A stretch of 9,939 bases of DNA from Acidimicrobiaceae bacterium (GTDB lineage: Bacteria > Actinomycetota > Acidimicrobiia > Acidimicrobiales > UBA8190), in NCBI GenBank assembly GCA_003131945.1, contig PKWD01000339.1, positions 12,205 through 22,143 on the forward strand, given 5' to 3'. A program made the position numbers and the translations under genes. Positions 1-6,736 of the stretch are shown here, in pieces. The notes below the pieces were generated by a model. It was not told the origin of the DNA and did not search any database. It saw only the letters and a list, made by a program, of their open reading frames with translations. Every line of letters begins with the position of its first letter. Position 1 is the first letter of the stretch.

Positions 1-51
1 CCCCCGGAAGGTGCCTGGGCCCATGGACGTCGACCGTCTCGTTGTCGGCGG

Positions 52-1740
52 TCAGGCCGTGACGTTGGGCGCCGGCGGCGGTCCTGACACCGGTGCCACC
101 ACGGACCAGTTCGCCCGCGAAGGTTGGTTCTCCGATCCCAACCCGATGCCGAGGACGCCGTAGACGTTCTCCATGACGCGCAGAAGGATCTCGGTCACGC
201 CGGGGATAGCGGCGGGCACGACGTCGGTGGGGAACGCCGTGGTGTTCGAGAGCTTGTTCACCCAGGACGCGTTTCCGGTGGCGAAGACACCACCACCGCC
301 GTAGGCGGTGTACCAGGTGACATCGGAGAAGCGGCCCGGGCCACGATTGGCAACCGGTGAGTGGGCCACGATATCGACGTTGCGGGGCCCGGGGAGTGTC
401 GAATCGAAGCGGTCGTACTCTCCCTGGACGACGTTCGGGAGCTTCTGACCGGCCGTGACACCGGTCCCCGCCCACACCCACGATGAGGGGTCGGCGACGA
501 CCAGATCGGCATCGGCGCCGACGTCCTCGTACATGCTCCCGATCAATTGGCACTCAGGCCAGGAGGTCGGGGGGGCCGACCACTCCGGACCTGTCACCAC
601 GGCGTTGTTCTTACCGAGCATGGGGTCCTCGGAGGCTGATTTGTAGCAGACCTGCAGGCGGTTGGGACCGACCGGCGACGGCTCGAGCCGGATCTGGCGA
701 TAGCAGGCGTTGGCTCCGAGGATCCCGAAGTTCACACCGAGGTCCAGAGCTTGAACGGCGCCGTCGCGCATCTCGAGCGACCAGTACTCGTCGTGACCCA
801 GGCTGAACAGGCACCGGTGCTGCAGCAGGAGCTCCGGACGTTCATGAAGGTCGACATCGGTCCAATAGGTCAGGTCGAGACCGAGACTCTCCATGTGGAA
901 GATCAAGGGAAACTCGTTCCCGATGAAGTCGGCGGCCCCCTGAGCCCAGTCCTGCGAATAGGGGCGATCGAACGAAACGATGCGCGCCCGATGAGCGAAG
1001 TCCTTTCCGGCCGTGCTCTGCCCGTACGCCAGCCCACCCGCCGTCAGGCCGTTGTACAAGCTGTAGCCACCCCACAGGTTGTAGGCCTGCCAGGTGGTCA
1101 CGCTGTGCTGAACCACGAATGCAGCCGTGCTGGCGTCGTCGCGCACACACAACGGGATGTACTGCTGCTCTCCGAAGTCACCGACGAGCTTGAGCAGATA
1201 GGCGCCCGGTGGCCACGAGTCGTCGATCGGTACGGTTAGCGACGGCGTCCAGGGACACTGCACCATATTCAGGAATGCGGCCACCGTGGGCGCCGGTTGT
1301 TCGATGCCCGTCACATCACCGGACGTCCACACCAAGCGGGCACCGAGTCCCTGGTAGTAGCCCATCCGGTACGCCTCGACGTGGAAGCTGCGCGCCACGG
1401 TGTTCACAAAGAGGGTCACGTCGGTTCCGGCCACGGCACTCGTCACGTTGGCAAACCCCTCGATGGCGCGCGGCACTTGGTGGCCGGTCACCACCCAGTT
1501 GGTGGTGCCCGCCCGGGCGTTCTCTTGCTGGACCCAGACGGCCGTGGGAACCACCGATCCACCGGGCAACGCCGTCAGTTCCACCGGCGGGCGAGGATGA
1601 GGGACGATCCGCCGAGGGGTCGCCGCCGATCGACGATGCGGGTCAGAAGCTCCAGCCGAAGCAAGCTCGACGACTCCGTAGGATGCTCCACCGAGGCCGA
1701 CGGCGGCAGCGACTCGGCGCAGGAAGGTACGCCGAGACAC
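52..1740 (-). CDS. Tat-exported N,N-dimethylformamidase beta-subunit-like protein
   Basis: Likely 562 aa from the GTG at 1740. That start sits just after a GGAGGA Shine-Dalgarno box and puts a textbook Tat signal at the N-terminus: SRRTFLRR, then a hydrophobic stretch to about residue 25, then an ASA/AGA cleavage site near 29-31. Frames open further upstream (GTG 1779, TTG 1884) would bury this signal. After export come a beta-rich segment at about 100-140 and motifs typical of the DMFA2_C-type C-terminal domain: TTWQAYNLWGGYSLYN near 215-230 and GHDEYW near 315-320, followed by a Gly/Asn-rich strand. True dimethylformamidase hydrolyses DMF to formate and dimethylamine with iron in the large subunit. 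The relatives are broad and I cannot assign iron ligands here, so the substrate is unknown. There is no small-subunit gene in view. The C-terminal tail (PPPAPNVTA) stops abruptly where an Fn3-like domain could begin; see findings. Confidence 0.82.
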   Translation of the reverse strand: MSRRTFLRRVAAAVGLGGASYGVVELASAGASDPHRRSAATPRRIVPHPRPPVELTALPGGSVVPTAVWVQQENARAGTTNWVVTGHQVPRAIEGFANVTSAVAGTDVTLFVNTVARSFHVEAYRMGYYQGLGARLVWTSGDVTGIEQPAPTVAAFLNMVQCPWTPSLTVPIDDSWPPGAYLLKLVGDFGEQQYIPLCVRDDASTAAFVVQHSVTTWQAYNLWGGYSLYNGLTAGGLAYGQSTAGKDFAHRARIVSFDRPYSQDWAQGAADFIGNEFPLIFHMESLGLDLTYWTDVDLHERPELLLQHRCLFSLGHDEYWSLEMRDGAVQALDLGVNFGILGANACYRQIRLEPSPVGPNRLQVCYKSASEDPMLGKNNAVVTGPEWSAPPTSWPECQLIGSMYEDVGADADLVVADPSSWVWAGTGVTAGQKLPNVVQGEYDRFDSTLPGPRNVDIVAHSPVANRGPGRFSDVTWYTAYGGGGVFATGNASWVNKLSNTTAFPTDVVPAAIPGVTEILLRVMENVYGVLGIGLGSENQPSRANWSVVAPVSGPPPAPNVTA

Positions 1741-1743
1741 GCG

Positions 1744-1749
1744 TCCTCC
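1744..1749 (-). promoter_or_regulatory. Shine-Dalgarno box deciding the start of the Tat protein
   Basis: On the minus strand GGAGGA lies 3 nt before the GTG at 1740. It is the strongest ribosome-binding site in the 5' part of this frame, and it selects the start that places the twin-arginine motif at residues 2-9. The spacing is a little short, so the start is probable rather than proven. Confidence 0.6.
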
Positions 1750-1919
1750 GTCGACGCGGTAACCAGACGCCCCTGTCACATGCCCCACACCACTCTCTTT
1801 GCTGCCGGCCCTCTGGTCACGATGACATCGCGTGCCTTTTCGCCGTCGGCTCGCGTACCGACGACGAACCCTATGATCCCTCAAAATCAGGGGCCTCGGC
1901 TTTCGGCCCGACCGCTGGG

Positions 1920-1925
1920 TAAGGT
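1920..1925 (+). promoter_or_regulatory. -10 box (TAAGGT) for the PNPOx-like gene, probably leaderless
   Basis: TAAGGT fits the TANNNT -10 pattern and ends 9 nt before the ATG at 1935. With the usual 6-7 nt from -10 to the transcription start, the mRNA would begin at or within about 3 nt of the start codon. No Shine-Dalgarno box precedes this ATG. No convincing -35 is visible. Confidence 0.5.
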
Positions 1926-1934
1926 CACCGGTGT

Positions 1935-2942
1935 ATGGACCCGTGGCCGGCCGAATTGCTCGAGGTGTGGGAGGGATCAGCTACGGCCGAGTACGCCAGC
2001 CTCACCCGAACCGGTGCTCCCGTCACGGTGCCCACCACGCCGTACGTCGGCGAAGATGGTCGCACCCTCGACGTGACCACAGGTCTGACCTATCCGGCCA
2101 AGGCCGAGCGGGCCCGGCGCGATCCGCGGGTCTGCCTGCTCTTCGCCGATCCCGTCGGCTCCGGGATCGAACACCCAGCCACCGTTCTCGTCCAGGGCCT
2201 CGCCACCGTGCGCGACGCGGATCTCCAGGCGAACACGGACCGCTACATCCGAATCAGCACAGAGAAGTATCCGCTGGCCATGAAGGGTCAGCCCCGTTTC
2301 GTCCTGCAACGCATGGGGTGGTACTTCGCCCGCATCTGGATCGAGATCACACCTCTGCACGTCCGTTGGTGGCCGACTCGCGATCTCGACGATCCGCCTC
2401 AGTCATGGCACGCCCCCGAGGGCACGGCCGCGCCACTTTCTGATCCGACACCTTCGGGATCACAGCCGCGGGCGTGGTTGACTCCCCCGACGTCGTGGCG
2501 CGACGCCGCCGCCCACGTCTGCGAGCGACTGACACTGCAGGATCTCACCGTCATCGATGCGAACGGCTTTCCGATGTGTCTCCCGGTGTCGAGTGCACGA
2601 CTTGTCGACGAAGGCTTTATCGTCCATCTCGGACCGGGAAGTCCGGCGATCGACGAAGGCCCCGCCTGCTTCACCATGCACGCGCACCCCGAGGTCTTCA
2701 CGGGCCAGGAGAACCGTACCTTCGTCGGGCGCGTCGTCCCCGAAACCGACACCTCCGGCGCAGGAACTGCCGCTCGCATGCTCGTCGACCGGGCCCTCGC
2801 CGACTGGAGCATTGTCGGCAACCGGGCACGATCGGGAATCGGCTTCCTGCGCAAGGGCAGGCTGCTCTCGCCCCGCTTGAAGGCCGAGGCGGAGCGCCGG
2901 TTTCAACCGGTACCGACCGTCAGATTCTCATCCGGGCCTTAG
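1935..2942 (+). CDS. Two-domain pyridoxamine 5'-phosphate oxidase-like (split beta-barrel) protein
   Basis: 335 aa from ATG 1935. The N-terminal half (about 1-150) reads as a PNPOx-like flavin-binding barrel. A strand segment at 20-50 (EYASLTRTGAPVTVPTTPY) is followed by the family-typical KAERARRDPRVCLLF at 56-70, then VLVQGLATV at 84-92 and a closing strand at 128-147. A proline-rich linker (about 150-185) leads to a second segment (190-325) with similar strand order: LTVIDANGFPMCLPVS, then FIVHLGPG, then FTMHAHPEVFTGQENRTFVGRVV. Proteins with this fold bind FMN, F420 or heme and act as oxidases, reductases or sensors; cofactor and substrate cannot be told from the sequence. The gene starts divergently from the Tat protein, 194 nt away. 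Its TAG stop overlaps the stop of the convergent sulfatase. No signal peptide is seen, so it should be cytoplasmic. Confidence 0.78.
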   Translation: MDPWPAELLEVWEGSATAEYASLTRTGAPVTVPTTPYVGEDGRTLDVTTGLTYPAKAERARRDPRVCLLFADPVGSGIEHPATVLVQGLATVRDADLQANTDRYIRISTEKYPLAMKGQPRFVLQRMGWYFARIWIEITPLHVRWWPTRDLDDPPQSWHAPEGTAAPLSDPTPSGSQPRAWLTPPTSWRDAAAHVCERLTLQDLTVIDANGFPMCLPVSSARLVDEGFIVHLGPGSPAIDEGPACFTMHAHPEVFTGQENRTFVGRVVPETDTSGAGTAARMLVDRALADWSIVGNRARSGIGFLRKGRLLSPRLKAEAERRFQPVPTVRFSSGP

Positions 2943-4537
2943 CCCGGCCTTCCCACGAGCGGGACCATCTCTTCGATCTCGTAGGCGCGCAGGCGGGCGA
3001 ATTGCTCCCGGAGCTCCTGGCGGTGACCTCTGTCGTTGGCCATGTTGACGAGCTCGAGAGGATCGGAATCGTGGTCGTACCACTCGTGGTCCTGGTCATC
3101 GAAGGCGCAGTCGACATCGAACAGCTTGCGCCCCGGGTCTCTGCCCCACAGCCCCGTGGAGGGTTTCCCGCCCCCGACGCCGTAGTAACGGGCGTACTTC
3201 GTCGTCCCATCGAAGAACCCCCGCAAGGCGTAGCGCACGTTGTTGAGGTTCTGCGTCTGCGCCGAGTCCTGGGCGAAGAGGACGTGATCGCGCACCGAGA
3301 CAGTGGGGTCGGCCAGCACAGGGGCCAGGTCGACACCCTGGAGGGTGGGCCCCGCCTCCTCGTCGCCAACGGCCCTATCGACACCGGCCAGCGAACAGAT
3401 GGTGGCGGCCAGATCGACGTGCGTGGCCAGCGCGCCCGTCGACGTGCCCGACCGGGTCATCCCCGGAGCCCGCACGTAGAGCGGAACCCGCATGATCTCC
3501 TCGTAGACAAAAGGGCCCTTAGACCGAAGTCCATGCGATCCACACATGTCACCGTGATCGGACGTGAAGATGACGACGGTGTCGTCCCACGCCCCGCTCT
3601 CCTCCAGGGCTTGGAGCACCGTCCCGAGACTCCGGTCCGCCAAGCGGTGGAGCTCGATGTAGTAGTCGAGGTGCCGGAGCCACGCCTTTTTGTCCGAGGG
3701 GTCGATATACCCCCATAGTCCGTGCTGCTGGTCCCACCGCCACTGCCGGTGCGCCTCCGGTTTGGCGTGCAGATCGTCGGAGAAGTTCGCCGGGAGCTCC
3801 TCGAATACCTCTTCATAGGGGGTGCCGTAGATCGGCAGGGCGTCGTCTTCCTTCCAGGCCGCGCTCTCGAGGACGCGGCGGATGCCGGCTACCTCCTCGG
3901 GGTGGTGCTCGGCGTATCCGGGTTGGTCGACCGGGAACCACATGACGTCGTGGGGATTGACCAATGCAACGGTCAGGAACCAGGGCTGTTCGCCCGTGGC
4001 ACCTGTTGAGACGGTTGAGCCCGATGGGCGGGCGTTTGACCGCAACCAGTGAGCCGCATTCGACGCGATGACCGGGTCGAAGTGGACGCCTGTCCCTGCC
4101 CATCCCATGAAGTGCCGGTCGTTGCCGTCCCAATCGGAGAATCCGTAACCCTCCATATCGGGGTGCGTGGCCTGTGACAGATGCCATTTCCCTATGTAGG
4201 AGGAGCGGTAGCCGCTGGCGCCGAGCAGGGAACCGACCGTCGGCACGGACGGATCGAGCTCAGCGTGCTCGGGCATGATCACGTTGTCCGTCACCCCGTG
4301 TCCGGGCAGGTACCGACCGGTCAGGAGGCTGGCCCGGCTGGGCGAGCAGGGCGATGAGTGGGTGTAGTAGCGGGTGAATTCCAGGCCCTCGGCGATCAGG
4401 CGGTCACGCCACGGCAGAGTGACCGATGGCGGCAACCACGCCCGCTGCCGCTCCTGGTCCGAGACGACAAGCAGGACGTTCGGGCGGTGGCCCTCTCCGT
4501 TTGGTCCCTGCGTGGGGTCCATCGCCTGGTCGACCAC
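2939..4537 (-). CDS. Sulfatase family hydrolase (C-x-P-S-R, cytoplasmic)
   Basis: 532 aa from the GTG at 4537, chosen because AGGAGG lies 9 nt upstream. The alkaline-phosphatase-fold sulfatase signature is complete. RPNVLLVVSDQ (metal ligands D27 and probably Q28) is followed by SPCSPSRASLLTGR (61-74), in which C64 is the residue converted to formylglycine. GKWHL follows at 116-120 (K117, H119), then NPHD at 194-197 (H196), TSDHGD at 325-330 (ligands D327 and H328) and SKGPFVYEE at 339-347. The D-Q/D-H metal set resembles the choline-sulfatase and phosphonate-monoesterase branch more than classical D-D/D-N arylsulfatases. The natural ester (sulfate or phosphonate) is unknown. There is no signal peptide, so it is probably cytosolic. 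Maturation needs a formylglycine-generating enzyme, which is not in the window. It overlaps the convergent PNPOx-like gene by 4 nt. Confidence 0.92.
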   Translation of the reverse strand: MVDQAMDPTQGPNGEGHRPNVLLVVSDQERQRAWLPPSVTLPWRDRLIAEGLEFTRYYTHSSPCSPSRASLLTGRYLPGHGVTDNVIMPEHAELDPSVPTVGSLLGASGYRSSYIGKWHLSQATHPDMEGYGFSDWDGNDRHFMGWAGTGVHFDPVIASNAAHWLRSNARPSGSTVSTGATGEQPWFLTVALVNPHDVMWFPVDQPGYAEHHPEEVAGIRRVLESAAWKEDDALPIYGTPYEEVFEELPANFSDDLHAKPEAHRQWRWDQQHGLWGYIDPSDKKAWLRHLDYYIELHRLADRSLGTVLQALEESGAWDDTVVIFTSDHGDMCGSHGLRSKGPFVYEEIMRVPLYVRAPGMTRSGTSTGALATHVDLAATICSLAGVDRAVGDEEAGPTLQGVDLAPVLADPTVSVRDHVLFAQDSAQTQNLNNVRYALRGFFDGTTKYARYYGVGGGKPSTGLWGRDPGRKLFDVDCAFDDQDHEWYDHDSDPLELVNMANDRGHRQELREQFARLRAYEIEEMVPLVGRPG

Positions 4538-4546
4538 GTGGGTGCC

Positions 4547-4552
4547 CCTCCT
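4547..4552 (-). promoter_or_regulatory. Shine-Dalgarno box of the sulfatase gene
   Basis: AGGAGG (minus strand), within a longer GAGGAGGGG run, lies 9 nt before the GTG at 4537. It supports that start over the in-frame ATG at 4522. It also shows that this gene, unlike several neighbours, is translated from a leadered mRNA. Confidence 0.7.
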
Positions 4553-4620
4553 CTTTCCCCGCCCGTGAATCCGGTACCCATCGACGGTAGCCCGCCTCGG
4601 GCAGGAGGGCCGCCTGGCTC

Positions 4621-4626
4621 TACACT
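4621..4626 (+). promoter_or_regulatory. -10 box (TACACT) upstream of the GNAT gene
   Basis: TACACT fits TANNNT and ends exactly 9 nt before the GTG at 4636, the same spacing as the box before the gene at 1935. This suggests leaderless transcription starting at or within about 3 nt of the GTG. It lies in the 98-nt divergent region shared with the sulfatase. No clear -35 is seen. Confidence 0.5.
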
Positions 4627-4635
4627 GCCGTTTCC

Positions 4636-5118
4636 GTGACGGGACCCAGCCAATCCGAGCCTCCGAGGGACGGTGTCGTGGTGACAGAAGTCACCTCGGT
4701 GACCCCCGAGATCGTGGAAGCGCTGTCCGCCCTCATCCCCCAGCTGTCCTCGTCGGCCCCACCGCTCACCGACACCGACCTCAGCGACATCGCCACCTCC
4801 CCAGGGACCGTGCTTCTTGTCGCCCGCGACGACGATGGCCTCATCGTGGGATCACTCACGCTGGTCGTGTTCCGCGCCCCCACCGGCCCTCGGGCGTGGA
4901 TCGAGGACGTGGTCGTCGACGCATCGACCCGAGGTCAGGGGATCGGTGCCGCTCTCGTCGGCGAGGCGCTCGATCGCGCCACGTCAGCGGGGGCACGCAC
5001 CGTCGATCTCACGTCCCGTCCTTCTCGCCAGGCAGCCAACCGCCTGTACGTCCGCCTTGGGTTCGCGCAGCGCGAGACGAATGTCTACAGGTGGAATCAC
5101 GTCCACAACGACGACTGA
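4636..5118 (+). CDS. GNAT family N-acetyltransferase
   Basis: 160 aa, close to the size of a single-domain GNAT. The acetyl-CoA pyrophosphate-binding loop is RGQGIG at 99-104, directly after the core strand IEDVVVDASTRG (89-100). A helix (AALVGEALDRATSAG) and the motif-B end NRLYVRLGF at 135-143 follow, as is typical. Strand LLVARDDDGLIVGSLTLVV (60-78) is the usual hairpin. The acceptor substrate (amine, amino acid or antibiotic) cannot be predicted. Two starts are possible. GTG 4636 is 9 nt after a TACACT -10 box and would be leaderless. GTG 4678 has GAGGGA 7 nt upstream at 4665-4670 and would give a protein 14 residues shorter; the extra residues look disordered. The amidase gene follows 39 nt downstream on the same strand. 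Confidence 0.88.
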   Translation: MTGPSQSEPPRDGVVVTEVTSVTPEIVEALSALIPQLSSSAPPLTDTDLSDIATSPGTVLLVARDDDGLIVGSLTLVVFRAPTGPRAWIEDVVVDASTRGQGIGAALVGEALDRATSAGARTVDLTSRPSRQAANRLYVRLGFAQRETNVYRWNHVHNDD

Positions 5119-5134
5119 CCTGGCCTTCCTGGCG

Positions 5135-5140
5135 TAGATT
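5135..5140 (+). promoter_or_regulatory. -10 box (TAGATT) upstream of the amidase gene
   Basis: TAGATT lies 17 nt before the GTG at 5158 and matches four of six bases of the TATAAT consensus. It would give a leader of about 10 nt. A second candidate, TAGTGT at 5156-5161, ends 8 nt before the in-frame GTG at 5170 and fits the leaderless pattern of the window. The two imply different starts, so this box is tentative. Confidence 0.4.
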
Positions 5141-5157
5141 GCGGCCCGACGTGGGTA

Positions 5158-6279
5158 GTGTCGCTCCCAGTGACCACGTTCATCACGCGATTCGACACTG
5201 TGGGCTCCGGAATTCGGCTTGCCGTCAAGGACCTCATCGACGTGGAGGGAGTTCCCACGACGGCAGGGTGCCGGGCCGTGGCCGAGGCGGCCGTTCCCGC
5301 CCTGGCTGACGCCGCCTGCCTGGCCGGTGCCCGGGCCGCCGGAGCTCGCATCGTGGGCCAGACGAACCTCCACGAGCTCGCCTTCGGTGTGACGGGGGTC
5401 AACCCGTGGTTCGGAACCCCGGTCAACCCTCTCGACCCCGCCCGCGTCCCGGGCGGTTCATCGAGTGGATCCGCCGTGGCCGTGGCCACCGGGGAAGCCG
5501 ACGTGGCCTACGGCAGCGATACGGGTGGCTCGGTGCGGATCCCTTCCGCCTGTTGCGGAACGGCCGGATTGAAGACGACGTGGGGCCGGGTCCCCATCGA
5601 AGGCGTCTGGCCGTTGTCCCCGAGCTTCGACACCGTCGGGCCCATGGCCCGCGACATCGGTGGCCTTGAGGTGGGCATGGGGCTGCTCGAGCCCGGATTC
5701 GCCGCCGCTGCTCCGGCCTCTTGGCGGGTGGGACGCATGAGGTTGGAGGCCGACCCGAGGATCGACGCCGCCATCGACCGGGCCCTCGCCGCCACCGGCT
5801 GGGATGTCGTGGAGATCAACATACCCGAGTGGGAGTCGGTCTCGCTCACCGGCGGCCTCCTTCTCCTGGCCGAAGCCTGGACCACGAATCGGGTGCTGGC
5901 CGAGACCCGCCCCGATGCCATCGGGGCCGACGTGCTCGGTCGCCTGCAGCTCGGTCGGGATGCGTCCGACCAGGTCTCCTTGGCGGCGGCACGAACAGCG
6001 CAGGCGTTGTGGTGTTCGCGCATGGAGGCCGTGTTCAAACGGGTCGACCTGTTGGCCTTGCCGACTCTGACCATCCTTCCCCCACTGTTCGGGGACGCCA
6101 ACGATCTCCTGGTGGCACGCTGCACGCTGCCCGTGAACCTGGCCGGCATTCCGGCCCTGTCTCTGCCGGTGCCGACCGAAGGACATCTTCCCGCCAGCCT
6201 GCAGTTGGTGGCGCCGAGTAACGGCGAGGAGACGCTCGTCGCCGCCGGTCTTGTCGTCGAAGCCGCTTCCGCCTCATAA
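5158..6279 (+). CDS. Amidase signature family hydrolase
   Basis: 373 aa with the Ser-cisSer-Lys triad of the amidase signature family. The catalytic lysine is K24 in AVKDLIDVEG. The cis-serine is S101 in the GGSSSGSA motif (99-106), and the nucleophile is S125 in SDTGGSVRIPS. The spacings (77 from Lys to cis-Ser, 24 to the nucleophile) match other family members. Such enzymes hydrolyse a carboxylic amide to acid and ammonia. Most members have 450-500 residues with about 60-100 before the lysine. Here only 23 precede it and the middle region is compact, so this is a short form. No gatB or gatC lies nearby, which argues against a tRNA amidotransferase subunit. No signal peptide is seen. GTG 5170 is an alternative start, four codons in. 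The substrate is unknown. Confidence 0.9.
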   Translation: MSLPVTTFITRFDTVGSGIRLAVKDLIDVEGVPTTAGCRAVAEAAVPALADAACLAGARAAGARIVGQTNLHELAFGVTGVNPWFGTPVNPLDPARVPGGSSSGSAVAVATGEADVAYGSDTGGSVRIPSACCGTAGLKTTWGRVPIEGVWPLSPSFDTVGPMARDIGGLEVGMGLLEPGFAAAAPASWRVGRMRLEADPRIDAAIDRALAATGWDVVEINIPEWESVSLTGGLLLLAEAWTTNRVLAETRPDAIGADVLGRLQLGRDASDQVSLAAARTAQALWCSRMEAVFKRVDLLALPTLTILPPLFGDANDLLVARCTLPVNLAGIPALSLPVPTEGHLPASLQLVAPSNGEETLVAAGLVVEAASAS

Positions 6280-6333
6280 GCTCAAACAGCCAGAGGGTCC
6301 CCCGGCCTGGGCATTCGATCGGTGCGGCGCGGT

Positions 6334-6681
6334 TCAGGCTTCCGGTGCCGAGGGCGGCGGGCGCACCACGACCTCCGAACGCTCGGGATGGTCGAGGTCG
6401 AGGCGAATATCGTGGAGGTCGTCATCGGGGGGATCGTCACCCGCCTCCTGGACAATCGCCACCTCATTGTCGGATCGTCCGTAGATGGCGTCGCGCAGAC
6501 CCAGCATGGCGGCCCCGAGCACACTGCCCACCGGATGTTCCCTCCACCTGGCCAACCGGGGTCCGGGCTCGGCGACCTCACCGGGGTCGGTCGCCTCCAG
6601 CCACGCCAGCCACTGCTCGTCGGTCCAGTCTTCGGGATCGTCCGGTGGCTCCGTCGAGCCTTCTGGCGGTGACGACGTCAT
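6334..6681 (-). CDS. Small, strongly acidic protein of unknown function
   Basis: 115 aa from the ATG at 6681. I do not recognise a family. The N-terminus (1-20) is Pro/Asp/Glu-rich, followed by WTDEQWLAWLEATD (19-32), which looks like an amphipathic helix with three tryptophans. RLARWREHPVGSVLGAAMLGLRDAIYG (about 42-68) could be a second helix. An acidic Asp/Pro cluster at 82-88 leads to a short strand (RSEVVVRPP) near the end. I count close to 30 Asp/Glu against about 8 Arg and no Lys, so the predicted pI is very low. No membrane segment or signal peptide is evident. A TACGGT -10 box lies 7 nt before the ATG, so it may have its own leaderless transcript. It starts 55 nt after larC ends on the same strand, and it converges on the amidase gene. 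Confidence 0.65.
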   Translation of the reverse strand: MTSSPPEGSTEPPDDPEDWTDEQWLAWLEATDPGEVAEPGPRLARWREHPVGSVLGAAMLGLRDAIYGRSDNEVAIVQEAGDDPPDDDLHDIRLDLDHPERSEVVVRPPPSAPEA

Positions 6682-6688
6682 CTCATCA

Positions 6689-6694
6689 ACCGTA
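6689..6694 (-). promoter_or_regulatory. -10 box (TACGGT) of the small acidic gene
   Basis: On the minus strand TACGGT ends 7 nt before the ATG at 6681, and no Shine-Dalgarno box separates them. The arrangement matches the other TANNNT-start pairs in the window and supports the choice of this ATG over longer in-frame extensions into larC. Confidence 0.45.
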
Positions 6695-6736
6695 CCGGCC
6701 GCACCCGCCGTCGGGGCCTCGCCGAGACCGTCAGCT

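Noticed and set aside
2..163. Plus-strand frame open from the left edge, with an ATG at 23 and a stop at 161-163.
   Set aside because: It runs antisense to the last third-of-a-kilobase of the Tat protein gene, in the mirror register where high-GC DNA commonly stays open. It has no recognisable motif, and a 112-nt convergent overlap would be unusual.
2474..3718. Long plus-strand frame of 414 codons across the PNPOx-like gene end and the sulfatase.
   Set aside because: It lies antisense to the sulfatase and out of frame with the PNPOx-like gene. Both of those have clear family motifs, while this frame is Arg/Pro-rich without any.
4590..4602. GCCCG-CCT-CGGGC hairpin in the sulfatase/GNAT divergent region.
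   Set aside because: A 5-bp perfect stem with a 3-nt loop is expected by chance in DNA this GC-rich. There is no T-tract, and it is not placed as a terminator for either gene.
5458..6186. Long minus-strand frames opposite the amidase gene.
   Set aside because: The amidase frame carries the complete catalytic triad. The opposite frames are low-complexity Gly/Arg/His-rich translations typical of high-GC shadows.
6280..6333. Possible terminator between the convergent amidase and small acidic genes.
   Set aside because: Only weak CCAG/CTGG pairing with mismatches is present and there is no T-run on either strand, so I do not call one.
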